This document shows, piece by piece, positions 30,677-46,242 of a DNA stretch of 64,000 nt. The position numbers were made by a program, and so were the translations under genes. This DNA is from Theristus sp. LFF4_11 (lineage: Eukaryota; Nematoda; Chromadorea; Monhysterida; Xyalidae), in the NCBI GenBank assembly GCA_030248135.1, contig JASANC010003012.1, positions 22,828 through 86,827 on the forward strand. The letters run 5' to 3'. Positions within the stretch are counted from its first letter, which is position 1. Each line of letters begins with the position of its first letter. The notes beneath the pieces were generated by a model. That model was given only the letters and a program-made list of their open reading frames with translations, searched no databases and was not told the DNA's origin.

Positions 30677-33278
30677 TCATACCAGCATCAAACTTGGTCA
30701 CCACGGTTTCATTCAATTCTTTCAAAATGATTCACCGAAAAAGTAGCAAGAGGAATTTCCCTTATATTTCGAAAAAAGCCAATTAAAATAACGGAGAAAG
30801 CAATTTGCTAAATGGAATTTTCAATAAACACCGAAATCCGGTTTTTTGACAGTCGGTTAACTATTGAAAAGTAACCCTGATGCCTGTTGAAACGTTTTTT
30901 TTGTTTTGAAATGCGCTCACGTATAAGAGTGCTTCAAACCAAACACACTTGACGTTTCTTCTTTGCAAGTCAAGTGAATCTGGGAAAAAACGCTGTGAAA
31001 AAATCGCGAGCACAGTTCGATTTTACGTTTTACGCAAACGAAAAAACGTTGAACGCAAAATGTAAACACAAATAAAAAACTACGGGAAGCACACCAACCC
31101 ACACCTTAGCAGAACGCAGAAAAACTGAAAAAGGTTGCAATAAAAATGCTCCTGACATGGGGAAGATGCATTTTGATTCAATGAAAATTGGCAGAGCAAC
31201 TTCATGTTGCATCTCATTCAGTAAATTTTCAGCAAAACTTTGTTTCGTCAAGAAACACGTAAACTTATGAACTTTATTATTTTTTTGAATAGCACATCAA
31301 TCTCTTTAGTTTATTATCAAAATCAAAGCACGTAAACTTTTGCTAATTGATCTCATACTGAATTGGTCCTACTCAACAGTCAACGATTTGTTAAGCTATG
31401 CAACAGTGTGGTAATTCCACATTTTAGGTTGCGCAAACACATTTGAACTAAGCAAAGCAAAACCAAGTTGCATAAAAATGCCATTTGCGACTGTTTAAAT
31501 TCACCTGGTCTGTTTACAGTGACCCACTTTATTCAATAAAGTAAACGATCATTATTTAAGCTGAGCAAAGACGGATTCACTATAATGAGATCCCTTGCGG
31601 CGTTTTAGGCGATGGCGGGGCGTTTCTAATTTCTGATGTGATTATCCATTTCTGTTGCTGATTGTATCTGATGCTGGCGCATTTTCGTTCTGCAAGCAGA
31701 CAGAACTTTGTCACTCGGCACTAACATCGAGCGGTTGCAGTTTGAAAATCGCTCTTATGTATGATGCAGCAACTGAAAATGTTACCATTGTTCAACAACG
31801 GGATTATGGCTCAACTTAAAATTGCTAAATTTGTCGCTGATGGGTCAAACACTACACGCACCAGACCAGCATAGCATATTGTAGCGCAGCCACGCAGCAA
31901 TAACTACAGGGTGCCTGCTGATGAACCAGTTTGATGATGCTAGATTGTGCACAATATACCTTTGTATACTGTCGTTAAAAAAACCAAAACCATGATACAG
32001 ACAGGTAGTTCAGCTAATAATGAAATAAATCCTCCATTTCAAGAAGGGCCGCGCCAAACAAAGAAAATATCCAATTTCCGCTTCCACAATTATTTACAGT
32101 GTCCATTACATAAGCCTGCGCTCGTATCAGCTAAAACGGCAAAATGTGCAGAAAAAACAAATGCAAATAAATAGTGAATTTTTTTGAAAAGATAAAAAAC
32201 GCACTCATGAACGCACAATGTGGTCAGTTGGACGTATGGGGACATTATAAACGAACAAAAGGTGTAGGTGTACATGCTTTTTTTCTGTCTGAATGTGCCC
32301 CTTAACAACGGTTGCTTAGGTTCTTTTTGAAAAAAAAACAAAACGAACGGTTGTCTTTTGTCCGTGACCATTAAGGCCAAAAATCTATCCCGTTGTTTGG
32401 TTGTTTTTCGTCTGCCGTTATTAGCTTTTTAGAGTAAATTATTTTTCAATAAAACCCTTGAGCTACAAAAAACTATTTCGGTTGTGTCCGGTTTTATTCC
32501 GAATTAAAATCAATGAAATCTGGCTCGACCAAATAGGTGTTTTTGAATTTGTACTGGAGGATTTTGATTGGAGACCGTTTTTGACGTTCGATGTATCGCG
32601 CGTTCTGAATTTTTTGGAAAAAACTCAAAGTTCCAATTGAAGTTCTGTCATAGCATTCTAAGTCAGTCATTCTTCATTCATTTTTTTGTAATCGCAGCAA
32701 CTTTATTACTAAAACGAATCGCTAGATTGTACTTACTTTGCATTAGCAAAACTCAGCACGAAACAATTCCTCATGCTAGCTACTTTCAACAAAAAAACCC
32801 CGGAGACACTGAAAATATTTCAAAACTGTTGGTGACAAATGAAGAGCAGAGGTCGTTTTTTTCTGAAACCCGACCATTTTCGAGATAAGCAGACTGAAAA
32901 AAAACACACGGCGCGCATAAATTCAATAAAAATAATAGTGCGAAAAGGCGATAATGGAAATTATGGACCGCACTAGCCAACCTGGTGTATCCCAAGCAGC
33001 CTGTAGACTAAAAACGTTTATTATTATGTGCCTTGGGCCGGCCCATGGCACCGGGGCGGGGCCACCACGAAAGTTTCTGTATTATGTTGGCTAGGGGAAT
33101 TTTTGGTGCTGAAAAATTGCTATTAAAAAACTTTTTTATGTCAATAAAACTGTTCAACTATTTTTTTTAAGTTTGAGACCGATGAGACAAAAGTTAGTTT
33201 AGGTTGCTGAAGCTCAGTTTATACTAATCTTAGTTCCGACTTTTTTGATGGAATAAAAAGGTCTTTAAAAAGATTACA

Positions 33279-33366
33279 GGAGCATTCATGAAGCAGTATT
33301 TAATGACGCGTAGCTGTGTTAAAAATAGTTACGATGTCACTAAGTACTGCTTCATGAATGTCCCTT
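33279..33366. mobile_element. Palindromic MITE P90 copy
   Basis: AGCATTCATGAAGCAGTATT pairs with AGTACTGCTTCATGAATGTCCC around a GTTAAAAATAG loop. Confidence 0.78.
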
Positions 33367-35267
33367 ACTATAGCTTTTTGCACGCGTCTGGATCTGTTAC
33401 AGTCCACCAATGGGTGGAAAAACAGCGACAAAAACCACTAACTCAGTTTTGAAAATTCTGTTTTTCATAAAATTACTGAAAGATATGTCACACACACACA
33501 CTGTGGTGGGAGACAGTAAGTTTTCTATTCCAGCGAAGGAAAAAACGTTCATCTACTTGAAAAAATTTTTGCTTGAGGCAAGTTAAAGCAGTCCAACCAG
33601 GTTACTGAAACAGTGCGAAGTTCGTTTGGACAAATAGCGAAAACATTGAATTTTTCAAACGAACATGTAACCGAAAACAAAACAATAAAAGCGCGCGGGT
33701 GTACGCGTGAACGTGGCACATGGTTTGTTCATGTCACTGCAATAATCGCATCTTCGGATTATTTTTTTCGCCTCCAGCTTACTTGGGTGGGCAGAAAAAA
33801 ACACAGGAGCACTGAAAAACGGGGCTACTAAAACGGCTACTAATAGGTGTTTTGGTGGTGGTTTTAGTAGCCCGTTTTCTTAGTGAAAATTGTGGTTTTA
33901 CTTTTGATCTCTTTTGAAGAGCAAGTTTGCAAATTAGGGTATCTTTTTGTGCAAAGAAGGCGGAGTAACGGATCTGTGGCAAGTCCCACAGCTGAAAACT
34001 TAACGCGCTGTTTCGCGCCCAAACGTGGTCCGAGACACCGAATAAACTAAATTCATTGCGTGAAAAAAATAGTTTAGTTTTTCATTTTCTTGCAGGAAAC
34101 AGCAGTCAGATGACGTTCAGTTTTGCTGATTTCAAATTGCCGCGCGACCGTGAAACCTTTTCCGCATCTGTGCGTGCAAACGCATATGACGACACATTAA
34201 AAAATATGTAATATTGGTCATTACTTTGACCAACCATTTTGCATTTCGACATCACACGGTGTGTTAGCATACGGGAAACCTCAACGGAGAAAAAAACACA
34301 GTCGTTTTGAATTATTTTCCTTGTAGGAGAACTGCAGCAGAGTTTTCCCCTCATGAAAATTCGCCTGCACTTTGTTTCTCCAACGCACATTTCGCATCAT
34401 CGCCAAGTGCATTCTGGAACTTTCTCGTGATAATTGTGGTTTCCGTGTTTGTGCAATTCAACGCGATTGAATTTTCATGCGCTTTTTTATTGTTTTGACG
34501 ACCATGCTGGTTGGAAACGCACTTTTTCCCAACAATGAAATTTTGAATTGAATTTGGACGGGAATTTCAGAATTAAGGTACATGTATGTGAGAATATATA
34601 GAGTGGTTTAGTAATTGAACTTGTTTAAGGATCAATGTTTGAGTTGTGGTGTGTGCATGTCATTTGATTGAGCTTTCATATTCAATTAGGTTGTATTACA
34701 ATTAAAACTGTGTGTTCCTCAATCAGAATGACAATTGATTTGCATTATTGAAGACTGAAAATTTTGATCTGCAAGCCGTGAATCAAGTGTGCTGGAATTG
34801 ATTGCATTGATCAAAGTTCACCGTGGCCACAACGCCCAAATTTCGAAATACACAATGCATTACCGTATCACGCATTGAATTCAATATGATGTTTTCTTGT
34901 TATTTTGATGAAAATTTCGCTGACCGTCTGAGTCGATTCGGCCGACATTTTTTCTATCCGATTCAAACAAACGTTGTGCTTGTTGTTGATACGAATAGAG
35001 AAAACCGATAACATTAGTGCGACACAGTTTGCCATTTTCAAATTTTTTTGAGCAGCATGAAAAAAACAAAACGGACCAATGTTGCCTTGTACCGTCAGGT
35101 TGACCACCCAAGAAGAGTGGGCAAAACTTTGGGTTTTGTAATTTTTGTAGATGTGCTAGCTTCATTTCAGCATGCAAAGTGCAGAAAATGGAGTAAACGT
35201 TTGGTGAAATTTTAACCTATTCTTTTTATTGATTTTAACCGTTCAAATTCGAAATTCGCAGACTTCA

Positions 35268-35352
35268 CTGAGATAACGGGGCTATTGATTTGGCTACTCG
35301 TTTCAGTAGCCGCTTTTTTAGTAGCAAATCTGTAGCCCCGTTTTCTCAGTAC
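35268..35352. repeat. Short inverted-repeat element with GGGGCTA arms
   Basis: CACTGAGATAACGGGGCTA on the left pairs with TAGCCCCGTTTTCTCAGTA on the right. A related copy at about 33808-33885 has the same ends (CACTGAAAAACGGGGCTACT and AGTAGCCCGTTTTCTTAGTG). Both are under 90 bases and look like minimal MITEs. Confidence 0.6.
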
Positions 35353-36908
35353 CACTGCGCGCACGGCACATCAGCATATCATCTGTTTGAATATCAAAGT
35401 TTGCACCGCAACAAAATCGTCTCCCACACCATCAATTCAGAAAAATCAATCTGAGAAAAAATGTAATGGTAGTAGCCTTAAACACAATAAACAAGTGAAA
35501 CGGTAAATTTACAAATTTACAATTCTCCATTTGTGGCCAACCCTGTTGCATGGATGGTACCAAACAACACCCGACACCGGCAAGTCCGCAAACGCGTTTT
35601 TTTCACCTTGGTTCAAAAAACGTGGAAAAAACTTGGTGGCTGCGCACTTCATACTGTTCCATTCCTCCCAGCGCGATTCATGATGAAAGCTTTTTTACGC
35701 TTTTTTCATGACGGCACCAAAAAAGAAACAATTCCTGTCTGTAACTGTGGTTACACGGTCAAACATTTTCGCTCCACAAAAATGTTCTGGGCAGCGTGTG
35801 AAATTCGCCGTTTTTCCATTTCACTTAAATCGACCAAAAATTCCACAAACAAGCTCGACTGAACTTTTATTGCTTTTTTCGTGTTTTAGAGGTGTAAAAT
35901 CCAAGGTAAACTCCGAAAATTGCTCCGGACTTTTCCAGATTCATACAATTCTTCATGAAAGTTCAAATTCGGAATTTATTTCTGTTCAGACCAACTGGCT
36001 TCGATAGTTAACTGTTATTTTTAGCAATTTATACTGGTCGCAGACTATAAAATTCCAGTGGAAAGTACCACGCCCAAGCTCGACATTTCTGTAAGTCCGG
36101 ATCATTTGACGCCATTTTTAGTCTACGATGCACGTGAATGTGAGCCGAAAAAAACCGATGCAAAAAGGCCCATACTTATTTTCTACGTATCTCACTACAC
36201 CAAAGAACCTTTTTGTCAAAAAACAACTGAAAAAGTCTGAAAAAATGGAAAAAAATGCAAAAAAACACAACGAGTGAAAAATGTCACATTTTTGTGCGCG
36301 AATTTTTAGACCACCAGACAGAATGTTCTTGAAACAAATCATATCAATATGAACGGTAAAAAGGTTGTGGAAAAAATTATCAGACTTTTTTGTTTGCGTA
36401 CTTTTTGAAACGGGATTCCACAAACAGTAGCCCCGAGCAGTCCTGGATGGGAGCTCGTTTGTCGGGGAATTTCAGCCGTTTTGCTTTTCATATTTTTAGG
36501 CCAAGTTTTCAGACTTTCAAAAAGTGCAAACGGCGAATAAACAATTTCGACAATTCAGTTAATACAAAACTGAAACTTCAAATTTCAAATTCATCTTCAC
36601 ACCAGTGGTTTATGACCAGACGCGCTGTGAAGTTGCAAATGGAACTGTCTCTGTTCAAGTTTGGAGTTCAAAAACTTTCAGATCAATCGCACTTGCCTCA
36701 TGCAGATTTTAAATCAAAAAGTAAACCGCAGTTATTCACTGATATTTCAGGTCCAGTATCCACCGCTCAACGTTTATGGCACTGTTGCGAATAACAGTTC
36801 TCACCAATTGGACATAGCCACCCAGCAGAAACATTATTAATCCAGTTCAATAATATTGATTGTCGCAAAACCGAACAAACCATCAAACAACCATTGACAC
36901 ATTCCAAA

Positions 36909-39067
<2,159 letters not shown>

Positions 39068-39705
39068 GGTTGAGGTTGAGGTTGATGTTGATGTTGTTGC
39101 TGGTTGTTGGTGGTGGTTTGCGTGTGTGTGTGGAAAAGCTGCGTGTGCTCTGGCGATTGCTTGCAACGGCACACTATCATTGCAAAAACAAGCTTGCTAT
39201 CAAACTCGCCACTAAATTCGTTTCGTTGCTAACGTTGAGTTGAAGAGTGTTAGTAGTGCCTTTGTTAGCATTGGTATCACAATTGACCAATGACGACTAA
39301 TTTTTTCCGGTTGTCAAAGTCGCCGAAAGTAATATCCACTCGTGTGTCAATTGTAATCAAAGCATCAAGTCTTCTCAGTACAACACATTTTGTAATTGTC
39401 CTTTCTGCTGCATAGAAATGGGTTGAATTTGGTGTCACCTAGTCCACTACTGAAGCCTGGCCAAAACAATTCTTGACCCTAGTCCAGCAAGTTGGCGTCC
39501 AGAATAGAAATTCCGGTGCTGTGAATGTGATGATCAATGGTGTGCATGCTGCATTTACTAGAGTCGTATCTGGTTCATATCGTTCATGTTTGAGACACAG
39601 TAGTTTACTAAACCAGTTCGCCTACCATTATCGCTGTCATTATTTCTCACTGTCATTATCGGTCCACTTTAGTCGCACAAATCGACGTAAAGTCACATAA
39701 ATATA

Positions 39706-39866
39706 CAGTCGAACTCAAAAATTATAGGCAATCAGCTGATTGGTTGGTATCACGTGATGCATGCTTTCTGTGAAGGCGTTGCCGTGGGGGCGGAGTCTGT
39801 TCTGCTTAGGTGCACCACGCGTTCACCAACCAATTAACTGATTGCTTATAATTTAGAGTTCGAATG
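39706..39866. mobile_element. MITE family M2 (CAGTCGAACTC ends), copy 1
   Basis: The inverted ends are CAGTCGAACTCAAAAATTATAGG and TATAATTTAGAGTTCGAATG, flanked by TA. The subterminal CAATCAGCTGATTGGTTGGT and its complement are also inverted. Copies with the same plan are at 53870-54032, 54766-54937, 57861-58003 and about 59749-59904. TA flanks suggest Tc1/mariner mobilisation. Confidence 0.8.
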
Positions 39867-39900
39867 TAGTCCAGGTCAGGACAAGTATGTACACTCTGCT

Positions 39901-39994
39901 AAAGGGGCATTCATGAAGCAGTATTTAGTGACCGCGTAGCTGTGTTTTAACACAGCCACGCGTCACTAATATGCTGCTTCATGAATGCCGCTTA
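39901..39994. mobile_element. Palindromic MITE P90 copy (close to consensus)
   Basis: AAAGGGGCATTCATGAAGCAG, then GCTGTGTTTTAACACAGC at the hinge, then CTGCTTCATGAATGCCGCTT. The hinge is itself a perfect palindrome, so the single strand can fold end to end. Confidence 0.82.
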
Positions 39995-40458
39995 AAGAAT
40001 GCATCATATTACAGCAGTGCACTTTTCAGTGTGCAACACACTCTGTAGCTGTGCAACATTACTGTGTGTACATATCTAGATACTACTACTATCTTCAGAC
40101 AAGGATTTTTCAACTACTCCGTTTTATATTTTGAAATTGGTATACATGTATATTTACTCATTTGATAACGTTTTATGCACTTTTTAATGATGTTTTGTTA
40201 TTCTTTAGGTATTTATTTTATATTCACACTGCCGGTATGGCTATGGCATGCACCCAATTAATTGTCTGTACGAATGGAACGCGTAATTTTAAACAGCTGC
40301 CTAATTTTTTGTTTGTTTTTTGGACTGGATTCCATATTTTCACTTTTAAACATGCGTTTTTCATATCATCGCACAAGTACAACACTCAATAATCGTGATC
40401 CATGCTTGGTGCAAATTACATTTCCAGTGATTTTGTTCTAGGGCTCTGAAACATTCTA

Positions 40459-40932
40459 CAGGGGTGGCGCAGAAGGAGTGGCCACCACTTTGAAACGCCA
40501 AAGCGGGCCAACCGTTCAATCTTTTTTGGCTGAAATTTTAACCAGAAGTATGTGGACAAAAGTTTATCTTAGATATCCTGTAATTTTTAAATAAAATGGT
40601 ATGAAAACACAGAAATACATATTTTTTGTATTCTGAAACATTTTGTGATCTAAAAAAACTGAAACATCATTTAAACAGCGTTTTTTTATGTGATTGTGTT
40701 TGCTGGCAGATTTTACAACAAAATAAAACACTTATATGATTAAACTTGTTTTATCTACATGTATATTTTAATAAAATACTGTATATAAACGCACAACAAT
40801 GATGAAAATTTGCAGAAATCTAAGTCGAACTTCTGACCTTATCTGATTAAAATTTCAATGCAAATGAATGAACGGTTGGCGCGCTATGGCGCTGCTCCAG
40901 AGTCGTGGCCACTCTACTTCTACACCACCCTG
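40459..40932. mobile_element. TA-flanked element with CAGGG...CCCTG ends, 474 bp
   Basis: The left end CAGGGGTGGCGCAGAAGGAGTGGCCAC is paired imperfectly with the right end GTGGCCACTCTACTTCTACACCACCCTG. TA lies on both sides. The end layout is like that of mariner elements (CAGGGTG...). No open frame for a transposase. Confidence 0.68.
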
Positions 40933-42778
40933 TACATTGACACACACATCTCATTTGTATTCTGCCACCTACCGTATGTATTTGGAAGCGTTCGAAACGG
41001 GTTGATCTTTTAATTTTTTTTAGTTTTACCTTGCGTTGAACAGGTCTAGCTTCTTCGTATTATCCTATACAGTTTCACTTTGTCTCCGAAATCAGTGCAA
41101 AATTTAATAAAAATAACGTTGATGGAAAACATGGTGTCGTATTTGAAAGTTGGACGGACAAACATGCACAACATTTCGAGACAAACTATTGCACTTTTTG
41201 AGTAAAACCCAGTATTATTCAAGCAAACCCGTTACCCACCGGCTCAAATCAAAACTCACGTCGGTGATTTTCTGGCAAATAAACAAATCTATAAACAGTG
41301 CGTTGCTCACACTGGGAGAACAATATGTTGTCGGAATTTACGTTAAACACCGTTTGCTAAAAGAAAAACCGTCACAAAAAGCAAATGCTTAGGTTGCGTT
41401 TTTGCACAGTTTGTTATGCTATACCCGCAACACCTAAAACGGTATATATGATTTAAGAAAAAAAATACATGCAACAATCTAGTTGGGATGTGTCATGCAG
41501 TTTTTAAGCGTGTAACAAGCACCTGATACGTATAACATATATCTGGTTGTAGCAAAACACAACAGCATTATTCTAATTCAACATGTGCAACACAAACGTT
41601 GCTTACTTTGCAACAATGAAAAAAATGAACAACAAAAAATCAAAAGCACCAATCTGTTAACAATATTGGCCCGGAACAGTATTTTTTTAAACGTCTTGTA
41701 AGAGCGGCGAGATTTTAGTAGACAGACAGAGACAAAAATTTTGATATTCTGTTTTTTCGCATACTGAATGGAATGGTAGGTACAGAATTGTACTTCATGC
41801 AAACCAATTAAAATTTTAACCTGAAAATTCTAACGCTCCTATTGCTTTATACGGCCGATGTTTGCTAAATTTTTTTTTAAGTTTATAAAAGCTTCAATCA
41901 AAATTATTTTTTACCACTTTATTCGGGACATTTTCTGGCACTATTTTTTGTTAATTCGGTGGAAATCCAATTTTATTAATATAAAAACGATTTATCTTGT
42001 AATTAATTTTTTTTGTGGGAACCAGTCTCCGTGGGTACAACCAATGCTGCGACATTTTAGCTGATCAAAATTTTGGTGAAACATCAGAAAACACTGGAAA
42101 ATACAACTGAATCATGTGTTTTTTACCATTTTAGCAAAAAGTGCAAGATCACACCCAAAACTATCGACGCCATGAACCAGACTTTGTCAACAGATACAGG
42201 TCATTTTGGTCAAAAAATCTGATGCAACCAAAAAATCTATAAACAATGGTTCATCCAGAAAAGTGCGCTGAATAACGTGGTTAAGCCGAATTGTTCATTT
42301 AGTCCGCCATGAACCCAAAAACAAATTTTTAAGCTGAAAATGGCCCAAAACCATAAATCGGATGTAGCGAGCAAGAGTTGGAGTTTTTCAATAAAAGTAA
42401 ATTTGCATAAAAAATGCACTCATAGGCGTTTTTTCATAGAAGTACTCGAAATGTCAAAAATTCAGTATGGCTCACCTATCGTCTCGCCTTTATTCACAAC
42501 AAGATGTTGTAGACGATTTTACGTCAAAAGCGTCTGCTCTCATTCTCCAGCTCATGACGTCCGCACCTGCTTGCTATGTCATAGAACTCAGACAATCATT
42601 ATTGAAAGTCTGCATTTCAATGAAAAAAATGTATTCTTCAAAAAGATATCTGATAAGACGAAATGCACATATAAAAAGGCTCGCAGCAAACAGGAGCCGC
42701 ATCAAACAACGAGCAATCTTGAAATCGTGAGCGTTTTTGCCACTATTTTAGCATTCCTCCTCAAGTTCTCTGGGTCCA

Positions 42779-45700
42779 ATGGCATGGGTCATGAAGACCG
42801 GGGTCATTGTTCTGGTAATCACCACCAGTCTTCGCTTGCAAGATGTTTCGGCAACCACACAAGTGACCCCCTGTAGCAGTTGTCATCAAATGGCGAGGCA
42901 GACGAGGTCGACTGAGCATAACCGGCGGCACAACAAACCGAAAAAACAGCCCGAAGCAACGTTTAAAGAGAAACTGATCACGGCGGAGAAAGCTCGGTTG
43001 ATCATAAAACTCGGCCTTCTGTCCCGACCAAGCACACCAATGAACGGAACACAGCAGACGGCGCAGACGATGCTGCATCTGTTGGACGTGTATAATCAGC
43101 AGCAGGTTTCCGTTGTTTTTGGATGGTTTTTGTCATGTTGCACGCCAAACAAAATCCATTTCCGTTTTCGTTTACTTTCATTGTCCTGGTCAAATACTTA
43201 TTTTAGACTTTCGATAAAAAAATTCGGATTTCGGATCTGAAAACGGTATTTTTTAGCGTGTGGGAACCGAAATCTTTTGAGTTTTATGTGTACAGTATGG
43301 CCGAATAAATGAGGCAGTCCATCAAGGCGGGATCAGCCGCAGACTAGGAGTTGTCTTTTTCAAAAAAGCCAACGTTATTCCCAATCATGTGTACAAGGGA
43401 TAAAGAATGAACAGAATAGCGCGGATAATCCATTAGTTTAAAAAAACGCATCAAATTTGGCACACAATTCAGCTTCTGAACGTTTTTTTTCTTTCATTCA
43501 AAATTCGCGCTCTCCTTGCACCCTGAAAAAAGCTGCCATGTTTAACCGGCCATACCGTAGATTTGAGTTTGTCGGGCTGGTCTGCCTCGCACCAGCCAGC
43601 TACTGTGACAAGCCAGGGTAGTGCCGAGTGCGGTATGCGTCTATACGTGGCAAAGACGCAAACAGCGAAGTTTTTTTGCATATTGCAGAAAGCAACCGAG
43701 AGATTGCGAGAGCGACAGCCGAGGAAAATCGAAGACCCAATGTTCTCGACCGTTGTTGCGTTCGAGCGAAGTGAGTGTGATTGTTGCTTTATTGTTGATA
43801 TTGTTGCGTTTATCTGTCGGCACAATTACTGGTTCGTTGGCCAACCATTCGCGCCCCGCATTTGCGGGAGCTCTTTCTCTCTTGCGGAGTCTTTTATATT
43901 CTATCCGGATCCACCACCCACAGGACTAGGACAGACCCGGTTGAAAGTAAAGTTAGTCGTTTCAATAACTCCCGTCCCACCAACAATCTAATTTTTTTGT
44001 GTCCCAAATTCTCAGCGCTCGACAACGAACGTCACGCGGCCGAGTACAAATTCGTGTTCCTGGGCAACCTTGTTCCCGACGGCTACACGGTCACCAAGGC
44101 GACATTGTTCACGTTCGTTGACGGAAACTCGTCCGTGGCGACGGAGAGTTCACCAGCTGAGCTGTCCGTAAAAAACGCGTCCTCCGCGTCCGAAATAGCC
44201 TCTGCGCGTTTCGCGTTCTCGTCTGCGACGACTCAAGCGCGCGGCATCGTCACAGTCAACGTCACTCAGTGGGTCAGGAAATTTCTGACGAAAGACGACG
44301 ATGCGAATCGCTCAAAAGTAGCGCTTATTCGGGTTGGTGCCGATGCCGAAATGCGTTCTGAAATTTTAGATCGCAAGTCGTCTTGAGTCTGAAACCTTGA
44401 AAGCCTGGTGTACCATTGCGAAATGCGTTGTGACGCCAGTTCAAGTGACAAGGCGCAGTTTTTCGGCAATAAAAAATGTCTGCGAACTGTTGTTGTTGAA
44501 CTAAAAACTGGAGGAACGTGAATGCAACACCGGTTTCAGGTGGCCTGCAGCAACTGCAACTCATCCGACCGCAGGATCAATTGGAGTGACCGTCTGAACG
44601 AGTCAGCGTCGGTGCATATCGTGCTGCAAAACGTGCGCCAGCAACACGACCGTGATTCGGACGACAACAGACGAGTCAGACGATCCACGTGCAACGATCG
44701 TGACGTCTGCTGCTTGAAACATGTACAGGGTGATCCAAAAAACTACACGATAAGAATCGGCTGTATCTCGCAAACAGGTGGATCTTTTGGACTGGAATTT
44801 TAACCAAGCATCACAAAAAGCTTTTTATTTTGTGTATTAAAATTTCAGATGAATTGGTCAACCCTGTAATAAATGCAAAAGGAAACAGTAAAAACGTAAA
44901 AAATTGAATTTTTGCATCAAATAAAGCACGGTGCGTTAAACGCACGTCCACCACTCAGCACTCAAGGAGACGTTTCAGCTTTCTGCTGTGAATTTTTGAA
45001 GAACAACGCAGGAATCTTTTTTTATTTTTGCTGGGACGTTTTTTTCTGAAATCACTGGGTTTTTTTGTTGCAGCAGCCAAGCCACCGAGTTTTTTTTGGT
45101 TTTGCTGCATTTTGTGAAAAAATAGATTGGACAACTGAGCATCAGGTGTTCTGTGTTGTTCTTTTTGAAAAAAAAAGCAAAAATTCATAGCAGAAAGCTG
45201 AAACATCTCCTTGAGCGCTGAGTGGTGAACGTGCGCTAGGCTCACCGTGCTGTATTTGGCGCAAAAAGTCAATTTTTTACGTTTTCACTATTTCATTTCG
45301 CATTCATTACAAGGTTGACCAATTCGTCTGAAATTTTAACACACAAAGTAAAAATTTGTGATTCTTGGTTAAAATTTCAATCCAAACGATCCACCCGTTG
45401 GCAAGCTAGAGCCGATTCTTATCGTGTAGTTTTTTTTGGATCACCCTGTATGTCCACTTCAAGGATTCGGTTGTTTTTACAAAAACAAACAAATAGATGG
45501 ATGAATGTGGAGCTTAGAGTGAAAAAAATTAACGGATTTTTAGATGGTTTGTTTGGCGATTTAAAACGAGGACGAATGATAAATGAAGTGACTGTGTATT
45601 TTTGTGCCTTTCACCCTGGTGTTTGCCTTGTTCGGAACGTTAGGCTTTTTTTTTGAAACTGTTCGTTGATCATTTAGCGACAACAATCGCTAGCTTGTAG

Positions 45701-46242
45701 TAAACGTCGCTTCAGGTTGACGTAGACTTCCGCCAAATTGGTTGGAATGATTTTATCGTTTCGCCGCCTAGCTACCGAGCCGCGTATTGCGTGGGGACGT
45801 GCGTTCTGGGCACACCAAACACGGGCATCGCCGAAGAAGCACTCTTGCGAGCATTCGACCTAACTAAGAATGAGGACCGAGATCCATGGATGGTTAGCTG
45901 CGTATTTTGTTCTCGTCTCCGTTTTTAGTTACAGTCCCCACAGTTTTGTTTTACTGAGTTTTTTTCATGAGCGAATCAAAACATGAGTGCGCAAGTACTG
46001 CAAAACAAAACGAAAACTGGAACAGCTAAATTAGGTATGTTTCAATGAAACCCAATTTTTTGAGAGATGACATTTCATATTTCATGACCCAAACAGCGAA
46101 CTTCATGTATTTCATAATTTTGTCGCAGATTCCGTGCTGTCGCCCCACTTCCACCGCAGCTTTGGACGTTGTGTTGAACGAAAACGGAACAATTTCAAAA
46201 AGGAAACTGGACAATATGATTGTTACGGCATGTGGTTGCTGA
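42779..46242 (+). CDS. Activin-like TGF-beta family ligand 2
   Basis: Six exons (42779-43105, 43689-43770, 44016-44332, 44540-44722, 45716-45892, 46129-46242) join in consistent phases (0, 1, 0, 0, 0) to give 399 residues. A signal peptide ([18 protein letters not shown]) is followed by a CxxC motif (TPCSSCHQ). The prodomain has [28 protein letters not shown] and [15 protein letters not shown], the usual TGF-beta propeptide strands. A VACSNC motif like inhibin beta ACEQC and a furin-like site RRVRRS follow. The mature domain is short, about 105 residues, with nine cysteines (TC, VCC, YC, TC, PCC, ACGC) and the signature [18 protein letters not shown]. Between the fifth and sixth cysteines the usual spacer is compact. 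Intron 1 contains a MITE (43293-43557). Intron 4 is mainly a 723-bp foldback element inserted in the splice donor. A poly(A) signal (AATAAA) is at about 46397. Confidence 0.9.
43293..43557. mobile_element. MITE family M3 (CAGTATGGCC ends, about 265 bp), copy 1
   Basis: The ends CAGTATGGCCG and CGGCCATACCG are imperfectly inverted and flanked by TA. Copies with over 90 percent apparent identity are at 55176-55440 and 55482-55746. It lies in intron 1 of activin-like 2. Confidence 0.82.
44726..45448. mobile_element. 723-bp foldback element with mariner-like ends, inserted in the intron 4 donor of activin-like 2
   Basis: Both ends read CAGGGTGATCCAAAAAA and CTACACGATAAGAATCGGCT when oriented inward, and nearly the whole element is one long palindrome. 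The left arm (about 44726-45030) is mirrored by the right arm (about 45145-45448), including CTCAGCACTCAAGGAGACG and TCTCCTTGAGCGCTGAG. TA lies on both sides (44724-44725, 45449-45450). CAGGGTG ends and TA targets are typical of mariner-family elements. Transcribed RNA would form an almost perfect hairpin of about 300 base pairs. Confidence 0.88.

Larger units (their letters stand above)
28159..36908. other. 8.7-kb gene-poor region
   Basis: I found no open frame with convincing codon use, domain resemblance or paired splice sites on either strand. Identified contents are P90 MITEs (28504-28601, 33279-33366), an M5 MITE (30453-30676), two short inverted GGGGCTACT elements (about 33808-33885 and 35268-35352) and A/T-rich DNA. 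The last few hundred bases should include the promoter and 5' leader of the activin-like gene at 36909. Confidence 0.55.
39068..42778. other. Intergenic region between the two activin-like genes
   Basis: No gene is supported. It holds a CAGTCGAAC-type MITE (39706-39866), a P90 MITE (39901-39994), a CAGGG-ended TA element (40459-40932) and A/T-rich DNA. Open frames near 42340-42730 precede the signal peptide of activin-like 2 but show no family resemblance; part may be 5' leader. Confidence 0.55.

Noticed and set aside
28159..36908. A hidden large gene in the 8.7-kb gap
   Set aside because: I looked for chains of GT-AG exons with shared phase on both strands and found none that encoded recognisable or low-stop sequence beyond chance.
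43862..43990. An additional small exon (GLGQTRLK) in activin-like 2
   Set aside because: Possible AG and GT signals exist, but including it changes phase; the join 43770 to 44016 keeps the propeptide motif collinear with other TGF-beta proteins.
44955..45272. A 105-codon minus-strand open frame in activin-like 2 intron 4
   Set aside because: It lies across the foldback element's palindrome and has no conserved content.
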